This document shows, in pieces, positions 34,327 through 46,478 of a stretch of DNA of 64,000 nt (its first letter is position 1; each line of letters begins with the position of its first letter). The stretch lies in the NCBI RefSeq assembly GCF_014640555.1, contig NZ_BMHE01000031.1:1-64000 (forward strand), given 5' to 3'. Source of the DNA: Paenibacillus marchantiophytorum. Its GTDB lineage: Bacteria > Bacillota > Bacilli > Paenibacillales > NBRC-103111. Under the pieces are notes generated by a model that ran no database searches, was not told where the DNA came from, and saw only the letters and a program-made list of their open reading frames with translations. Position numbers and translations under genes: made by a program.

Positions 34327-35592
34327 CTAACCCTCCTTTTTTCTAAGAATAACGCCTTGTGTAGTCTGAATCTGATTAACCCCATCCCCGATGGCTACGA
34401 ACTCCACGTCCATGTCATCTCCGATAGCCACCTGGTTGAACCACTGCTTGAACTCATCCTGACTCATTTCCCACTTATGATCATCGTGCCTAAATCCCGT
34501 TAGTTCATAGAAAGGGTTGAAGTCAGCATTCGGGGTTGTAATAATAAATTGTTCAAAAGCTACCTGCTTACAAATGTGCTCAATAAGCTCTTTGGCCTCA
34601 TCTTGGCTCATATGCTCAATAACCTCGGTTAATATTACATCAACCAGTTCTCCGTTATACTGCTCAAGAAAATGATCAATTGAGCGAAATGCAATAATAT
34701 TATCTATTTCTCTTTGTTTCGCTTTGCGGTTGATGACTTCCAACAATTCCTCGTTAATATCAATGGCATAATAACAGTCTTCGATTTTCGAAGCATAAGG
34801 AATGGCATAGTACCCTTCTCCACAACCAACATCCAGAATTGCTTTATTAAAAGGCAATGCTCTGGCAATAAAGTTTCTCCGTTGAAGTCCCGTTCCGCCA
34901 AAATCAAATTTGATGTCGTAGCGGCTTGTTTTTTCTAGCTCATTTTTATACTTCTTGAAACGATCTTTGGATGGCAGGAAGTTTCTCACGAATAAGCTGC
35001 GAATATAGAACGGTGCATCTATAACGTTGATGCTTTTGATATATTTGTCGAGAATGCTATCCGAAATATCAATAAACTCATTCCCGAACATGGATAGAAA
35101 TAAACACAGCACGCTGACCACATGAAGCAGTTGATAAAGACTTGTGCGTGTCGAAATCTTAAGGGAATAGCTTTTGTGAGCTTGATGCGTCAGTTCAAAT
35201 GTAAAATCCTTCAGATGCTTCTCAAAAAACGCAACATAGCGCACCAGCTCAATATGAATCATGTTAATGAAAAATGAATGCTCATAACCTTCGATGTCTT
35301 GCTCGTTATGTACTTTCAATGGCGTAGAAAAGTACTCATTGATCGCATTTAAAGGAAAAAGCGGAGTGCTGTAGCGGGAGACATTGAGATATTCAAAGTT
35401 ATCTTTCTCATGCTGCTTATAAGAAATTTCGTTATCTGCATCTTTGAAATAAACGTTAAACGTAGCCTCGTTGGTATACCAGCCATACGACATTCCTTTG
35501 CGGACTGACTTGAGCATAAGGCCTGACTGTGGATTTTTCTTGATCATAAAAGAAAACTTAGGATTAGTGGATGTCACCTGAACAATTGCCAT
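34327..35592 (-). CDS. hen1: RNA 3'-terminal ribose 2'-O-methyltransferase Hen1
   Basis: 421 residues. The N-terminal half (about 1-215) is the bacterial Hen1 N-domain, which activates Pnkp ligation. The C-terminal half is a SAM methyltransferase with ILDVGCGEGYYAIPYA (about 250) and the metal-site residues EVIEH (about 320) and the His of GFRHDDHKWE (about 375). The repaired RNA 3' junction is methylated, preventing renewed cleavage at the same site. Only 3 bp separate its stop from the pnkp start codon. A terminator lies upstream, so its transcription either reads through or uses a short undetected promoter. Confidence 0.96.
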   Translation of the reverse strand: MAIVQVTSTNPKFSFMIKKNPQSGLMLKSVRKGMSYGWYTNEATFNVYFKDADNEISYKQHEKDNFEYLNVSRYSTPLFPLNAINEYFSTPLKVHNEQDIEGYEHSFFINMIHIELVRYVAFFEKHLKDFTFELTHQAHKSYSLKISTRTSLYQLLHVVSVLCLFLSMFGNEFIDISDSILDKYIKSINVIDAPFYIRSLFVRNFLPSKDRFKKYKNELEKTSRYDIKFDFGGTGLQRRNFIARALPFNKAILDVGCGEGYYAIPYASKIEDCYYAIDINEELLEVINRKAKQREIDNIIAFRSIDHFLEQYNGELVDVILTEVIEHMSQDEAKELIEHICKQVAFEQFIITTPNADFNPFYELTGFRHDDHKWEMSQDEFKQWFNQVAIGDDMDVEFVAIGDGVNQIQTTQGVILRKKEG

Positions 35593-35631
35593 TTCTTATA
35601 TCTCCCTCCAAATTCTTGGCATCCTATGCAC

Positions 35632-35663
35632 AAAAAAAGGCCATGGACTCAAGCGTCCATGAC
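35632..35663 (-). terminator. Terminator between rsr and hen1
   Basis: On the minus strand, GGTCATGGAC / GTCCATGGCC with a 5-nt loop is followed by TTTTTTT. It ends the short transcript that begins near 35854. Confidence 0.88.
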
Positions 35664-35717
35664 CGATTATTCCATACAACGTCCAGAACTAGCTTGTAAA
35701 AGCTACCCCTGATACCG

Positions 35718-35828
35718 TTAACAGAAACCCAGTGAACCGATGAGAATTCTTCCATTATTTTTTTGTTGGTTGAATTGGTTACTCTGTTCCTGATGTAAGC
35801 TAACTAATAAATTGGATTTCATCTTCAT
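35718..35828 (-). CDS. Possible 36-residue peptide between rsr and hen1
   Basis: The open frame starts MKMKSNLLVSLHQEQSNQFN, is Gln/Asn-rich and ends LGFC. AAAAGGAG lies 3 bp before the first ATG and 9 bp before a second in-frame ATG. It has its own promoter (35890-35861) and the transcript ends at a strong terminator (35632-35663). It could equally be a noncoding RNA with a chance reading frame. No homologue recognised. Confidence 0.4.
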   Translation of the reverse strand: MKMKSNLLVSLHQEQSNQFNQQKNNGRILIGSLGFC

Positions 35829-35860
35829 CGACTCCTTTTCCCTAGGATTTAATACTGCTC

Positions 35861-35890
35861 ATACTAAAGCCTTTTACCAGTTGTTGTCAA
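35861..35890 (-). promoter_or_regulatory. Promoter of the rsr-hen1 intergenic transcript
   Basis: On the minus strand, consensus -35 TTGACA (35890-35885), an 18-bp spacer and -10 TAGTAT (35866-35861) begin 7 bp after the rsr stop codon. The predicted start is near 35854. Confidence 0.55.
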
Positions 35891-35897
35891 CTAGAAT

Positions 35898-37418
35898 TTA
35901 CAACTTCGTTCCTGCCTCACCCTGATCCAAATCCAGCGAATCAACCCGCTCCTTCAGCGCCCCATAGCCTCGAACCGCTTGAGCAATATAGGTAAGTACG
36001 GTATCGCTCCACCCATAGATGTAGTGCGTTAGCTCATCATGGACAGGCGTCATCGCATGACGATAAGGGGCAATGTCGATAATGAACGCCTTGGCGTCGC
36101 GATTAATTTGGGACCGATAGATCATCAACTGCTCATAGAACGCACTTCCACTGTTCTGCTGCTCATCCGTGATGATGATGATTTGGTCAACCTTTGTCTG
36201 CTGCTCAATCAGCTTCCGAATCGGAGCTCCCGTATCCGTTCCGCCATAAGCACGAATCCGCTCTGCTTGACCGAGAATGCTGTCCCGGCGGGAAGGCTTT
36301 GCATCCGTTACCTCCGTATCGAACAACCAGAACAAGGAGTTCCCTTGTGTCTTCTTGTACAAAGCTAAGGCAAAAACCGAACCAATTTCCAAATACTTGC
36401 CCTGCATGGAACCCGATATGTCCAGGAAAATAGCCGTCATCTCGCCGATTTCTGGCAAGTTATCGAACGTCAGGTCGACGGATTCCCTTAGGGTATCCCT
36501 AAGCACTGGATGCTCTACTTGCTGAAAAGCGGTTGCGAAGCGAAAAGGCAAGATTTTGGCCTTCCTTAAAGCTTTCTGATCCGTTAGTCTGCTGTTTATA
36601 TAATCGAGATGCTGTTTATCCTCCAATACACCGGATCGCACTAGCGTATTCAAATGACGCAGTATGGCGAACGTTGGCATTTGGTACAGAAGGGCACACC
36701 AAACCGCTTTCGAAGGCTTAATAGCCCCAGTAACCGTTTCGTAGGAAAGCTTCCCCTTCTCAATCCATGCCAACTGTTCTTCTTCCGTTTCAGCTTTCTT
36801 CAAGTACTCTAATGCTTCGACCTGCGGCAACAAGGCTAGATTGGCTTCTTGTCCGCGCAAATAGCGGAAAAGTGCTTGCTGCCTAAGATCCATCGGCTTA
36901 GGATGGGCCGTAGCAATGGCATCACCTAAGCTATAACTGCGTCCACGACCGTTATATTTCATTGCCCAATACTCCGAAACACCTGCAAGAAATTGGTTCA
37001 CTTGTCTCTTAATTGCACGGCCGCCTTCGCCACGCCCCAGCCCCTTTAGAATTGTTAAGAAATCGGATAAATCAGAAGGAATACGCACAACCTGCATAAA
37101 AACTTTGGCAAACAAATCCGGACGATATGCAGATAGAACAGCGAGCCCGAACAAAGGCTGGAGTCTCATAAACCCTTCATTCCTCGCGAACACGAGCGCT
37201 TTGGCCATGAACTGTGGATTGGAGGCTGCCATTTCATGATGAAGTTCAGATGCATCGCGCAACAGCACTTTTTGATCGGCATAGAAGGTATTTTGCATGG
37301 TATTGGTTAGGAGCGTTTGCAGATATTGTTCTTCAACCGAACGCGTATACGCCGGGTAATTATCCATGTTAAATATATTTGATTTCAAGGATTTAAAAAG
37401 CTTTTTAGCGAAGCTCAT
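35898..37418 (-). CDS. rsr: TROVE-domain Ro60 orthologue (Rsr), Y RNA-binding protein
   Basis: 506 residues. A HEAT-repeat TROVE ring (about 15-330) contains the segments NTFYADQKVLL and ALVFARNEGFMRLQPLFGLA. It is followed by a vWA-like domain with a MIDAS motif, FLDISGSMQGK (about 330), and GGTDTGAPI (about 400). Ro60/Rsr rings bind misfolded RNA ends in the cavity and Y RNAs on the outer face; in Deinococcus, Rsr works with PNPase in RNA decay. Start ATG 37418 has AAGGAGG 9 bp upstream; a GTG at 37451 lies in the Y RNA stem and is rejected. It is directly downstream of two Y-RNA-like genes and upstream of hen1-pnkp. Confidence 0.95.
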   Translation of the reverse strand: MSFAKKLFKSLKSNIFNMDNYPAYTRSVEEQYLQTLLTNTMQNTFYADQKVLLRDASELHHEMAASNPQFMAKALVFARNEGFMRLQPLFGLAVLSAYRPDLFAKVFMQVVRIPSDLSDFLTILKGLGRGEGGRAIKRQVNQFLAGVSEYWAMKYNGRGRSYSLGDAIATAHPKPMDLRQQALFRYLRGQEANLALLPQVEALEYLKKAETEEEQLAWIEKGKLSYETVTGAIKPSKAVWCALLYQMPTFAILRHLNTLVRSGVLEDKQHLDYINSRLTDQKALRKAKILPFRFATAFQQVEHPVLRDTLRESVDLTFDNLPEIGEMTAIFLDISGSMQGKYLEIGSVFALALYKKTQGNSLFWLFDTEVTDAKPSRRDSILGQAERIRAYGGTDTGAPIRKLIEQQTKVDQIIIITDEQQNSGSAFYEQLMIYRSQINRDAKAFIIDIAPYRHAMTPVHDELTHYIYGWSDTVLTYIAQAVRGYGALKERVDSLDLDQGEAGTKL

Positions 37419-37449
37419 ACATGACGACCTCCTTCTTGTTTGTAAAGAC

Positions 37450-37562
37450 ACTAGTGAGGAAAAAGCGGGATAAGTTGGCTGCAGGAGTCGAACCTGCCAT
37501 AAAGCCCGGGTGAAACCATGGTCGCTTGAGTGCGGAGTAACCCATCCCAGCGCCTCACTAGT
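37450..37562 (-). ncRNA. Y RNA-like ncRNA with tRNA-mimic module (YrlA type)
   Basis: A 113-nt minus-strand RNA bounded by a perfect 10-bp stem (ACTAGTGAGG / CCTCACTAGT). Inside is an asymmetric internal loop (CGC opposite GCTTTTT), then TGGGAT pairing ATCCCG. The apical part contains a perfect tRNA T-arm: GCAGG, loop TTCGACT, CCTGC (37497-37481), flanked by GGCT / AGCC. Known bacterial YrlA RNAs pair a Ro-binding stem with a tRNA-like module and lie next to rsr, as here. The 3' end is 32 bp before the rsr start codon. It shares GAGGCGCNTGG and GGGTTACTYCG with the neighbouring RNA. Confidence 0.8.
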
Positions 37563-37594
37563 TGGTTAATGACAGGAAGGATCTATTGTAGATC

Positions 37595-37663
37595 ATCGAG
37601 GAAATGGTTTCGGAAAGGTACATGCCGATTAGAAGTCGAAGTAACCCTTCCATGCGCCTCGAT
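37595..37663 (-). ncRNA. Second Y RNA-like ncRNA, without tRNA module
   Basis: A 69-nt candidate with a 7-bp closing stem (ATCGAGG / CCTCGAT). It has the same CGC internal loop on the 5' side, ATGG / CCAT, then GAAGGGT / ACCTTTC (one wobble) and a 24-nt apical loop. The 5' strand matches the larger RNA (GAGGCGCNTGG, GGGTTACTYCG), so the two look like paralogues. It lies 32 bp upstream of the larger RNA in the same direction. Confidence 0.65.
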
Positions 37664-37701
37664 AATTTGGCTAGATAACGCGTGAACGTCCCTGCCTTCT
37701 G

Positions 37702-37751
37702 AACCTATCTTCGCTCATTGGGATCACGATGAACATGGTGAAAGTATGGCG
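37702..37751 (-). repeat. 50-bp element upstream of the Y RNAs
   Basis: This is the partner of the element at 29165-29214 (about 35 of 50 identical without gaps). A shorter match to its GAAGATAGRTTC core occurs near 37820. It may belong to the promoter or leader of the Y RNA-rsr transcript. The rest of 37752-37905 shows no gene. Confidence 0.45.
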
Positions 37752-37905
37752 AGGTGGAGAATATTGGAATCCAATGTTAACATAATCATCCTAATCTGGC
37801 CTCCCAGTTAGAATCTATCTTCAACAATGGAGCGGTACATGGACCTTCACTCCCACACTACCAGGGGCGTAGGAACCAATACGGCCGGTCAATAAGGCAA
37901 AAGAA

Positions 37906-37937
37906 AAGGGAGATACGTCGGCGGACGCATCTCCCTT
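37906..37937 (-). terminator. Terminator of the TPR gene
   Basis: On the minus strand, AAGGGAGATGCGT / ACGTATCTCCCTT around CCGCCG is followed by TTCTTTT. It separates the TPR gene from the Y RNA-rsr unit. Confidence 0.85.
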
Positions 37938-37956
37938 GCTCCTAAAACTAGGCTTT

Positions 37957-38790
37957 TCAAGCCTCAAGCTTGTCAGCCTCCACTTCTCTTAACTCACTTG
38001 CTAATGCATCTATATCTCCTTTGGTCAAAGGGGTAATGAGCGCAAGTTCCTTCTCCATTGCCTTGTTAATCTGCTCGATCGCTTCTTGTTTGCGGCCAAG
38101 TTTTTGGAGCGTTAGCGCATAGTAATAATAGGATTCTGCATGCTTAGGTGTTTTGCTCATCAGTTTCGTGTACATCTCATCTGCCTCGTCCAGCCGGTCG
38201 AGCAAATAATAGTTCTGTGCCAAATTGTCCATAATGGTCAGATCGCTGTCATTATAGGCATAGGCTTCGAGATTATACGCAAGGGCCGTATCCAGCTCGC
38301 CACGCAGTATTTGGAAATAACCAAAATTCCCATAAACAAGTGTGTTCTTAACCTCCTGGGATATTGCCTGCAGGCTGTCATAAGCCTCATCACGTTTGTT
38401 CTGCAGCCAGTAGACCGTTGCCAAATTAATCTTGGCTTGCATGATCATATCTCTGGTTGCTGTTTGATGAAGAACCTCATTGAAGATATTCTCAGCCTTG
38501 CCAAGTTCCCCAACTTTCATTAACAGAAAGCCATAACCGATCTGATGTTTTGGCAGAATGGCGTCTGTACGATAGGCTTTTTCCATCAAAATCAAGGCTT
38601 GATCGCGATCCCCTCTCATGTAAGCCAGGTTTCCCCTATGTGCATAGATCGCTGAACGGCTCTTGTAAGTAAAGTATCCGAGTATCAATACAATGATGGC
38701 GACCCCTGCTATCCAGCTTAAAGTAAATCCGATAATAATAACCAAAATTACAGTGATTACGTTAAGAATCTTTTTTATTTTCGGTGTCAT
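37957..38790 (-). CDS. Membrane-anchored TPR protein
   Basis: 277 residues. A strongly hydrophobic N-terminal hairpin (about 9-40, ITVILVIIIGF and GVAIIVLILGYF) makes one or two membrane passes. It is followed by about six tetratricopeptide-type helix pairs (for example AHRGNLAYMRGDRDQALILMEKAY and YYYALTLQKLGRKQEAIEQI) and an acidic tail. TPR arrays mediate protein contacts; the partner is unknown. It lies 24 bp downstream of the metallopeptidase gene, probably in the same transcript, and ends at a strong terminator. Confidence 0.8.
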   Translation of the reverse strand: MTPKIKKILNVITVILVIIIGFTLSWIAGVAIIVLILGYFTYKSRSAIYAHRGNLAYMRGDRDQALILMEKAYRTDAILPKHQIGYGFLLMKVGELGKAENIFNEVLHQTATRDMIMQAKINLATVYWLQNKRDEAYDSLQAISQEVKNTLVYGNFGYFQILRGELDTALAYNLEAYAYNDSDLTIMDNLAQNYYLLDRLDEADEMYTKLMSKTPKHAESYYYYALTLQKLGRKQEAIEQINKAMEKELALITPLTKGDIDALASELREVEADKLEA

Positions 38791-38814
38791 GGATGCTGTT
38801 CCTCCTCTATAAAC

Positions 38815-39468
38815 TCAAAGCGTCATGGCCTGTCCATAGTGTGACAGATACGCTTCCTTTTCCTTATAATCCGGCATCAAGCTGCCTACACGTCGCCAAA
38901 ATGATCGATCATGATTCATATGCAGCAGATGGCAGAGCTCGTGGATGATGACATAATCAATAACCTGCACAGGGGCCATCGCCAAGCGATAATTAAAGGT
39001 TATTTTCATATCTGAGCTGCAGCTTCCCCACTTGGTGATGGACTCGTCGATTTCGACGGTTTTGGGTTTCACCTTCAGTTGGTTTTGGTAGATTTTGATC
39101 CGTTCCCCGATCGTCTTCTTACAGCTTGCGAAATAGAATTTCTTCAAATTAACCCTCAGTTCTTCTTCGGAGAGCCCGTCCGTCTCGATCAGTTCATGAA
39201 GATGAACATATTTGCCCAGATGCAGGAACTTCCCGTTGTCTTGATACTCTCTTGTCTTAGGGATATCCCTGGCTTTCGCGATGGCATTCAGCTTTTCCAA
39301 AATAACAGCCGCATGCTGTTTCACAGCGCTCATGATGATTTCCTGGCTTGTATCGTTAGGCGCTTTGACGGTTATGAAGCCCGCTGAATCGATATGAATG
39401 GACAGCTTTTTTCGGCTTCCGTATTGAACATTGAACTCTATGGTATGGTTTTCAACTGTGATTTTCAT
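38815..39468 (-). CDS. YgjP-like (DUF45/SprT-type) zinc metallopeptidase
   Basis: 217 residues. The zinc signature HELCHLLHMNH (about 170-180) is preceded by TKWGSCSSDMKITFNYRLAMAP, characteristic of the YgjP/WrpA family. The N-terminus (MKITVENHTIEFNVQYGSRK) is the usual beta domain. The ATG at 39468 is preferred over upstream in-frame starts because similarity begins there. The ribosome site is weak, and a TACAAT -10 lies only about 9 bp ahead, so translation may be leaderless. Substrate unknown. Confidence 0.85.
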   Translation of the reverse strand: MKITVENHTIEFNVQYGSRKKLSIHIDSAGFITVKAPNDTSQEIIMSAVKQHAAVILEKLNAIAKARDIPKTREYQDNGKFLHLGKYVHLHELIETDGLSEEELRVNLKKFYFASCKKTIGERIKIYQNQLKVKPKTVEIDESITKWGSCSSDMKITFNYRLAMAPVQVIDYVIIHELCHLLHMNHDRSFWRRVGSLMPDYKEKEAYLSHYGQAMTL

Positions 39469-39657
39469 AGTCCTATTGTAACATAACATCCCGATAATGG
39501 CCTGATGGCTCTTCCGTTTGCCTCCCGCGTCCAATGATAAAAATTACACTTTCATAAAATCGTAGAATTACTCAAAAAAGTGTTGATGCCTTCATTGTTT
39601 CCACTACTTACATTCACTAAAATGAGGGGTATTCCAACAAAAAAGGATGATTAAACT

Positions 39658-41100
39658 ATGAGTAGTTCTTTCCAAAAAGCACGGTCACGCATCGGAGTTA
39701 TCAACGTCGGACACGAGCCATACTGGGAACAGTTTCCCGGCTTAAAGGAAGAATTAATTGGCTATGGCAATGAGTTTCTGGATCATTTGCGCAAGGAAGA
39801 CGTAGAGGTCATCAGTGCAGGCTTTGTCGATACTGTCGATAAATCCTTTGCCGCAGCCGCTTACCTCAAAGCACAAGATGTGGATTTTCTCTTTTGTTTT
39901 CTGAGCACTTACGTGACTTCGTCTTCTGCAGCAACAGCTATCCTCAATCTCTCGGTGCCAACTGTGCTTGTTGCGCTGCAACCACTGAAACGACTTGATT
40001 ATTTGAAAACAACGACCTACATGCAGCTCGCCAACGATAACATCTGCTCGCTGCCAGAGATCAGCGGGGTGTTGATTCGCGCAGGCAAACCTGCTGCAGG
40101 AATGATGGTAGGCACTTTGTACGATGATGCTCGCATGTTAACGGAATTAAAAGGGTGGTGCCAAGTGGCCAATGCGAGACGTGCCTTTAAATATGCGCGG
40201 ATCGGCTATTTGGGCCATACCTATGAGGGTATGTACGACATGAATTCGGACCCTACAGCCTTTACGGCCTCTTTCGGATCCCATGTACAAATGCTGGAGA
40301 TGTGCGATTTGGCCAAGTTGGTCAACGGCGTGACAGCCCGAGAAACCGCAGACAAGCTTGAAGAAATTAAAAGCATATTCACGATTGCTGACCCGTTCAT
40401 CGATCCGATTACAAGGCCCATTAAGCAAGAGGATCTCGATTGGTCGGCGAAGGTCGCTGTCGGTCTGGATAAGCTGATTGCCGAATTCGGGTTGACGGGA
40501 CTCGCCTACTATTACCGTGGCATGGACAACAATGAATATGAACGAATTGGCGCTAATATGGTGCTAGGAAACTCCTTGCTAACGGGCAAAGGGATTCCGC
40601 TTGCCGGAGAAGCTGATTTGAAAACGTGCGCAGCTATGCTGATCATGGATCGCCTTGACGCCGGAGGCTCCTTCGCCGAGCTGCATCCTTGCGATTTCGT
40701 GGACGATATCGTACTGGTGGGCCATGATGGTCCGCATAACATCAGAATCAGTGACGGCAAGCCGATCATTCGAGGACTTGATCTGTTTCACGGCAAGCGC
40801 GGTTCCGGGATCGGCGTAGAGTTCAGCATTCAGGCAGGTCCTGTGACACTGCTGAGCATTTCGCAAACGGCTGACGGCAAATTCAAAATGATTGCCACGG
40901 AAGGCGAATCCATCAAAGGGCCGATCCCGCAGACCGGAAACACGAATACACGCTGCAGCTTCAATTGCAGTGTTGGCGAGTTTGTTGAGAAATGGTGCTC
41001 CGCGGGCCCTACTCATCATTTCGCATTAGGTGTTGGGCATGTGAACAATAAAATTCGCAAGGTTGCTCAAGTGCTTGGCATTGAATTACAGATCGTTTAA
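39658..41100 (+). CDS. L-fucose/L-arabinose isomerase-family protein
   Basis: 480 residues with the three-domain organisation of FucI/AraA-type ketol isomerases: RIGVINVGHEPYWEQFPG at the start, ARIGYLGHTYEGMYDMNSDPT in the middle (about 180) and ELHPCDFVDDIVLVGHDGPHN (about 340) with candidate metal-binding Glu and His. Substrate cannot be read from sequence; such genes in Paenibacillus often sit in plant-polysaccharide loci. RBS AAAGGATG precedes the ATG. An SGNH hydrolase follows 27 bp downstream in one operon, closed by a terminator. Confidence 0.85.
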   Translation: MSSSFQKARSRIGVINVGHEPYWEQFPGLKEELIGYGNEFLDHLRKEDVEVISAGFVDTVDKSFAAAAYLKAQDVDFLFCFLSTYVTSSSAATAILNLSVPTVLVALQPLKRLDYLKTTTYMQLANDNICSLPEISGVLIRAGKPAAGMMVGTLYDDARMLTELKGWCQVANARRAFKYARIGYLGHTYEGMYDMNSDPTAFTASFGSHVQMLEMCDLAKLVNGVTARETADKLEEIKSIFTIADPFIDPITRPIKQEDLDWSAKVAVGLDKLIAEFGLTGLAYYYRGMDNNEYERIGANMVLGNSLLTGKGIPLAGEADLKTCAAMLIMDRLDAGGSFAELHPCDFVDDIVLVGHDGPHNIRISDGKPIIRGLDLFHGKRGSGIGVEFSIQAGPVTLLSISQTADGKFKMIATEGESIKGPIPQTGNTNTRCSFNCSVGEFVEKWCSAGPTHHFALGVGHVNNKIRKVAQVLGIELQIV

Positions 41101-41127
41101 CTTGTCATTGTCCAGGAGGAATTCGCC

Positions 41128-42231
41128 ATGGGGAAACCCGCAAACGATATTCAGAAGCTAGATGCGAATCTGCAAGCAGATGCCGCGCGCCTCGATGAAT
41201 GGGAGTGGCACTCGCCGCTTGCCGCCCCATTCCGGGTCACTGGTCTGCCTTGGCTTGCGCAGGACGGCGTGTATCGCAGACTGCCTCTGCACCCAAGCCA
41301 CCCTATCCGATCCGAAGTCGATCGGCTTGCGAATTATCCGACCGGCGTGCAGGTCCGCTTTCGGACCCATTCTGTGAAGCTCGCTGTGCGGGTCGTTCTT
41401 GCTGATAGAGCAACTATGTACCAAATGCCAGCCACAGGCCAATGCGGCGTAGATTGCTACATCGGTTCTGCCGGTGAGCAGCAATATGTGAACACCTCCC
41501 GCTTTGAACTTGGGCACGCTGAATATGAAAGCGTGCTCTTCGAATCATTCTCGCCGAGCCTGCGGGAAATTACGCTGAACCTCCCCCTCTATCAGGGGGT
41601 GAAAGAGCTTTGGATCGGCGTTGCGCCCGAGTCAAGGCTGACCGAGTTCCCAGGCTTCGCCTCCCACAAAAAGGTGGTCCTGTACGGAACGTCCATTACC
41701 CACGGCGCATGCGCCTCCCGGCCAGGGATGGCGTACCCGAATCAGCTAAGCCGCATGTTTCCGCTCGAGTTCGTGAGTCTCGGTTTCTCCGGCAATGCGC
41801 AAGGTGAACCTGAGCTGGCCCATCTCAGCAGCCAAATTGATGATCCCGCCTTGCTCGTGCTCGATTATGAAGGCAATACGCCAAGTACGGAGCATTTGGC
41901 CAAATCACTGCCCGAGTTTATCCGAATCTACCGCGCTGTCCATCCGGACGTTCCGATTCTCGTCGTTTCGCAGATTCGGTTTGCGAAGGAAGCTTTCGAC
42001 GAGAGTCTGGTTCAGCGCCGGGAAGAACGCAAGGAAATTCAGCGCGCCGCTGTTGAACGTCTAAACCAGGATGGCGACGCTAACGTTCATTTCTGCGACG
42101 GCGGTGAGCTGCTGGGCACCGACTATCAGGAATGTACGGCGGACGGGATTCATCCTTCCGATTTGGGCTACAAGCATATTGCTGAGGGGCTTAAGCCTGT
42201 TATGGCTCGGCTGTTACAGCCCTTTGTTTAA
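41128..42231 (+). CDS. SGNH/GDSL-family hydrolase (carbohydrate esterase-like)
   Basis: 367 residues, cytoplasmic (no signal peptide). An N-terminal beta domain (about 1-185) is followed by an SGNH hydrolase: block I LYGTSITHGA (Ser about 193), a GFSGNAQGEPELA Gly/Asn region (about 228), and block V DGIHPSDLGYKH (Asp and His, about 340). This fits deacetylation or de-esterification of sugars. It is probably cotranscribed with the upstream isomerase. RBS AGGAGG lies 7 bp before the ATG. Confidence 0.88.
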   Translation: MGKPANDIQKLDANLQADAARLDEWEWHSPLAAPFRVTGLPWLAQDGVYRRLPLHPSHPIRSEVDRLANYPTGVQVRFRTHSVKLAVRVVLADRATMYQMPATGQCGVDCYIGSAGEQQYVNTSRFELGHAEYESVLFESFSPSLREITLNLPLYQGVKELWIGVAPESRLTEFPGFASHKKVVLYGTSITHGACASRPGMAYPNQLSRMFPLEFVSLGFSGNAQGEPELAHLSSQIDDPALLVLDYEGNTPSTEHLAKSLPEFIRIYRAVHPDVPILVVSQIRFAKEAFDESLVQRREERKEIQRAAVERLNQDGDANVHFCDGGELLGTDYQECTADGIHPSDLGYKHIAEGLKPVMARLLQPFV

Positions 42232-42242
42232 TAATGGATAGT

Positions 42243-42286
42243 GCCGTCCCCATCGTAGAGAGATCTACTTGAGGACGGCTTTTTTA
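42243..42286 (+). terminator. Rho-independent terminator
   Basis: GCCGTCC / GGACGGC around a 23-nt loop is followed by TTTTTT. It ends the isomerase-SGNH operon. Confidence 0.88.
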
Positions 42287-42401
42287 TAAGCAATTGAATT
42301 AATTAAATTTACAAAAGAATTAAATGGAAATAGAGGAAACATCTTCTTAAAGGCGAAGTAAGAAGTATAATTTATATTACAGAGTTGGAGGATGCTTCAT
42401 C

Positions 42402-46406
<4,005 letters not shown>

Positions 46407-46408
46407 AT

Positions 46409-46440
46409 AAAAGAAGCTGCCGTCGGCAGCTTCTTTTATT
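46409..46440 (+). terminator. Bidirectional terminator
   Basis: The perfect stem AAAAGAAGCTGCC / GGCAGCTTCTTTT has flanking A and T runs, so it can serve the surface protein on the plus strand and the Gfo/Idh remnant on the minus strand. Confidence 0.88.
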
Positions 46441-46478
46441 TCCCCTCAAGCATGATGAAGATTTACCCCACCACCACA

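Noticed and set aside
37477..37500. A genuine tRNA gene around the TTCGACT loop
   Set aside because: Only the T-arm is canonical. There is no acceptor stem with 3' CCA-type end, and the unit is closed by a 10-bp non-tRNA stem next to rsr, so a Y RNA tRNA mimic fits better.
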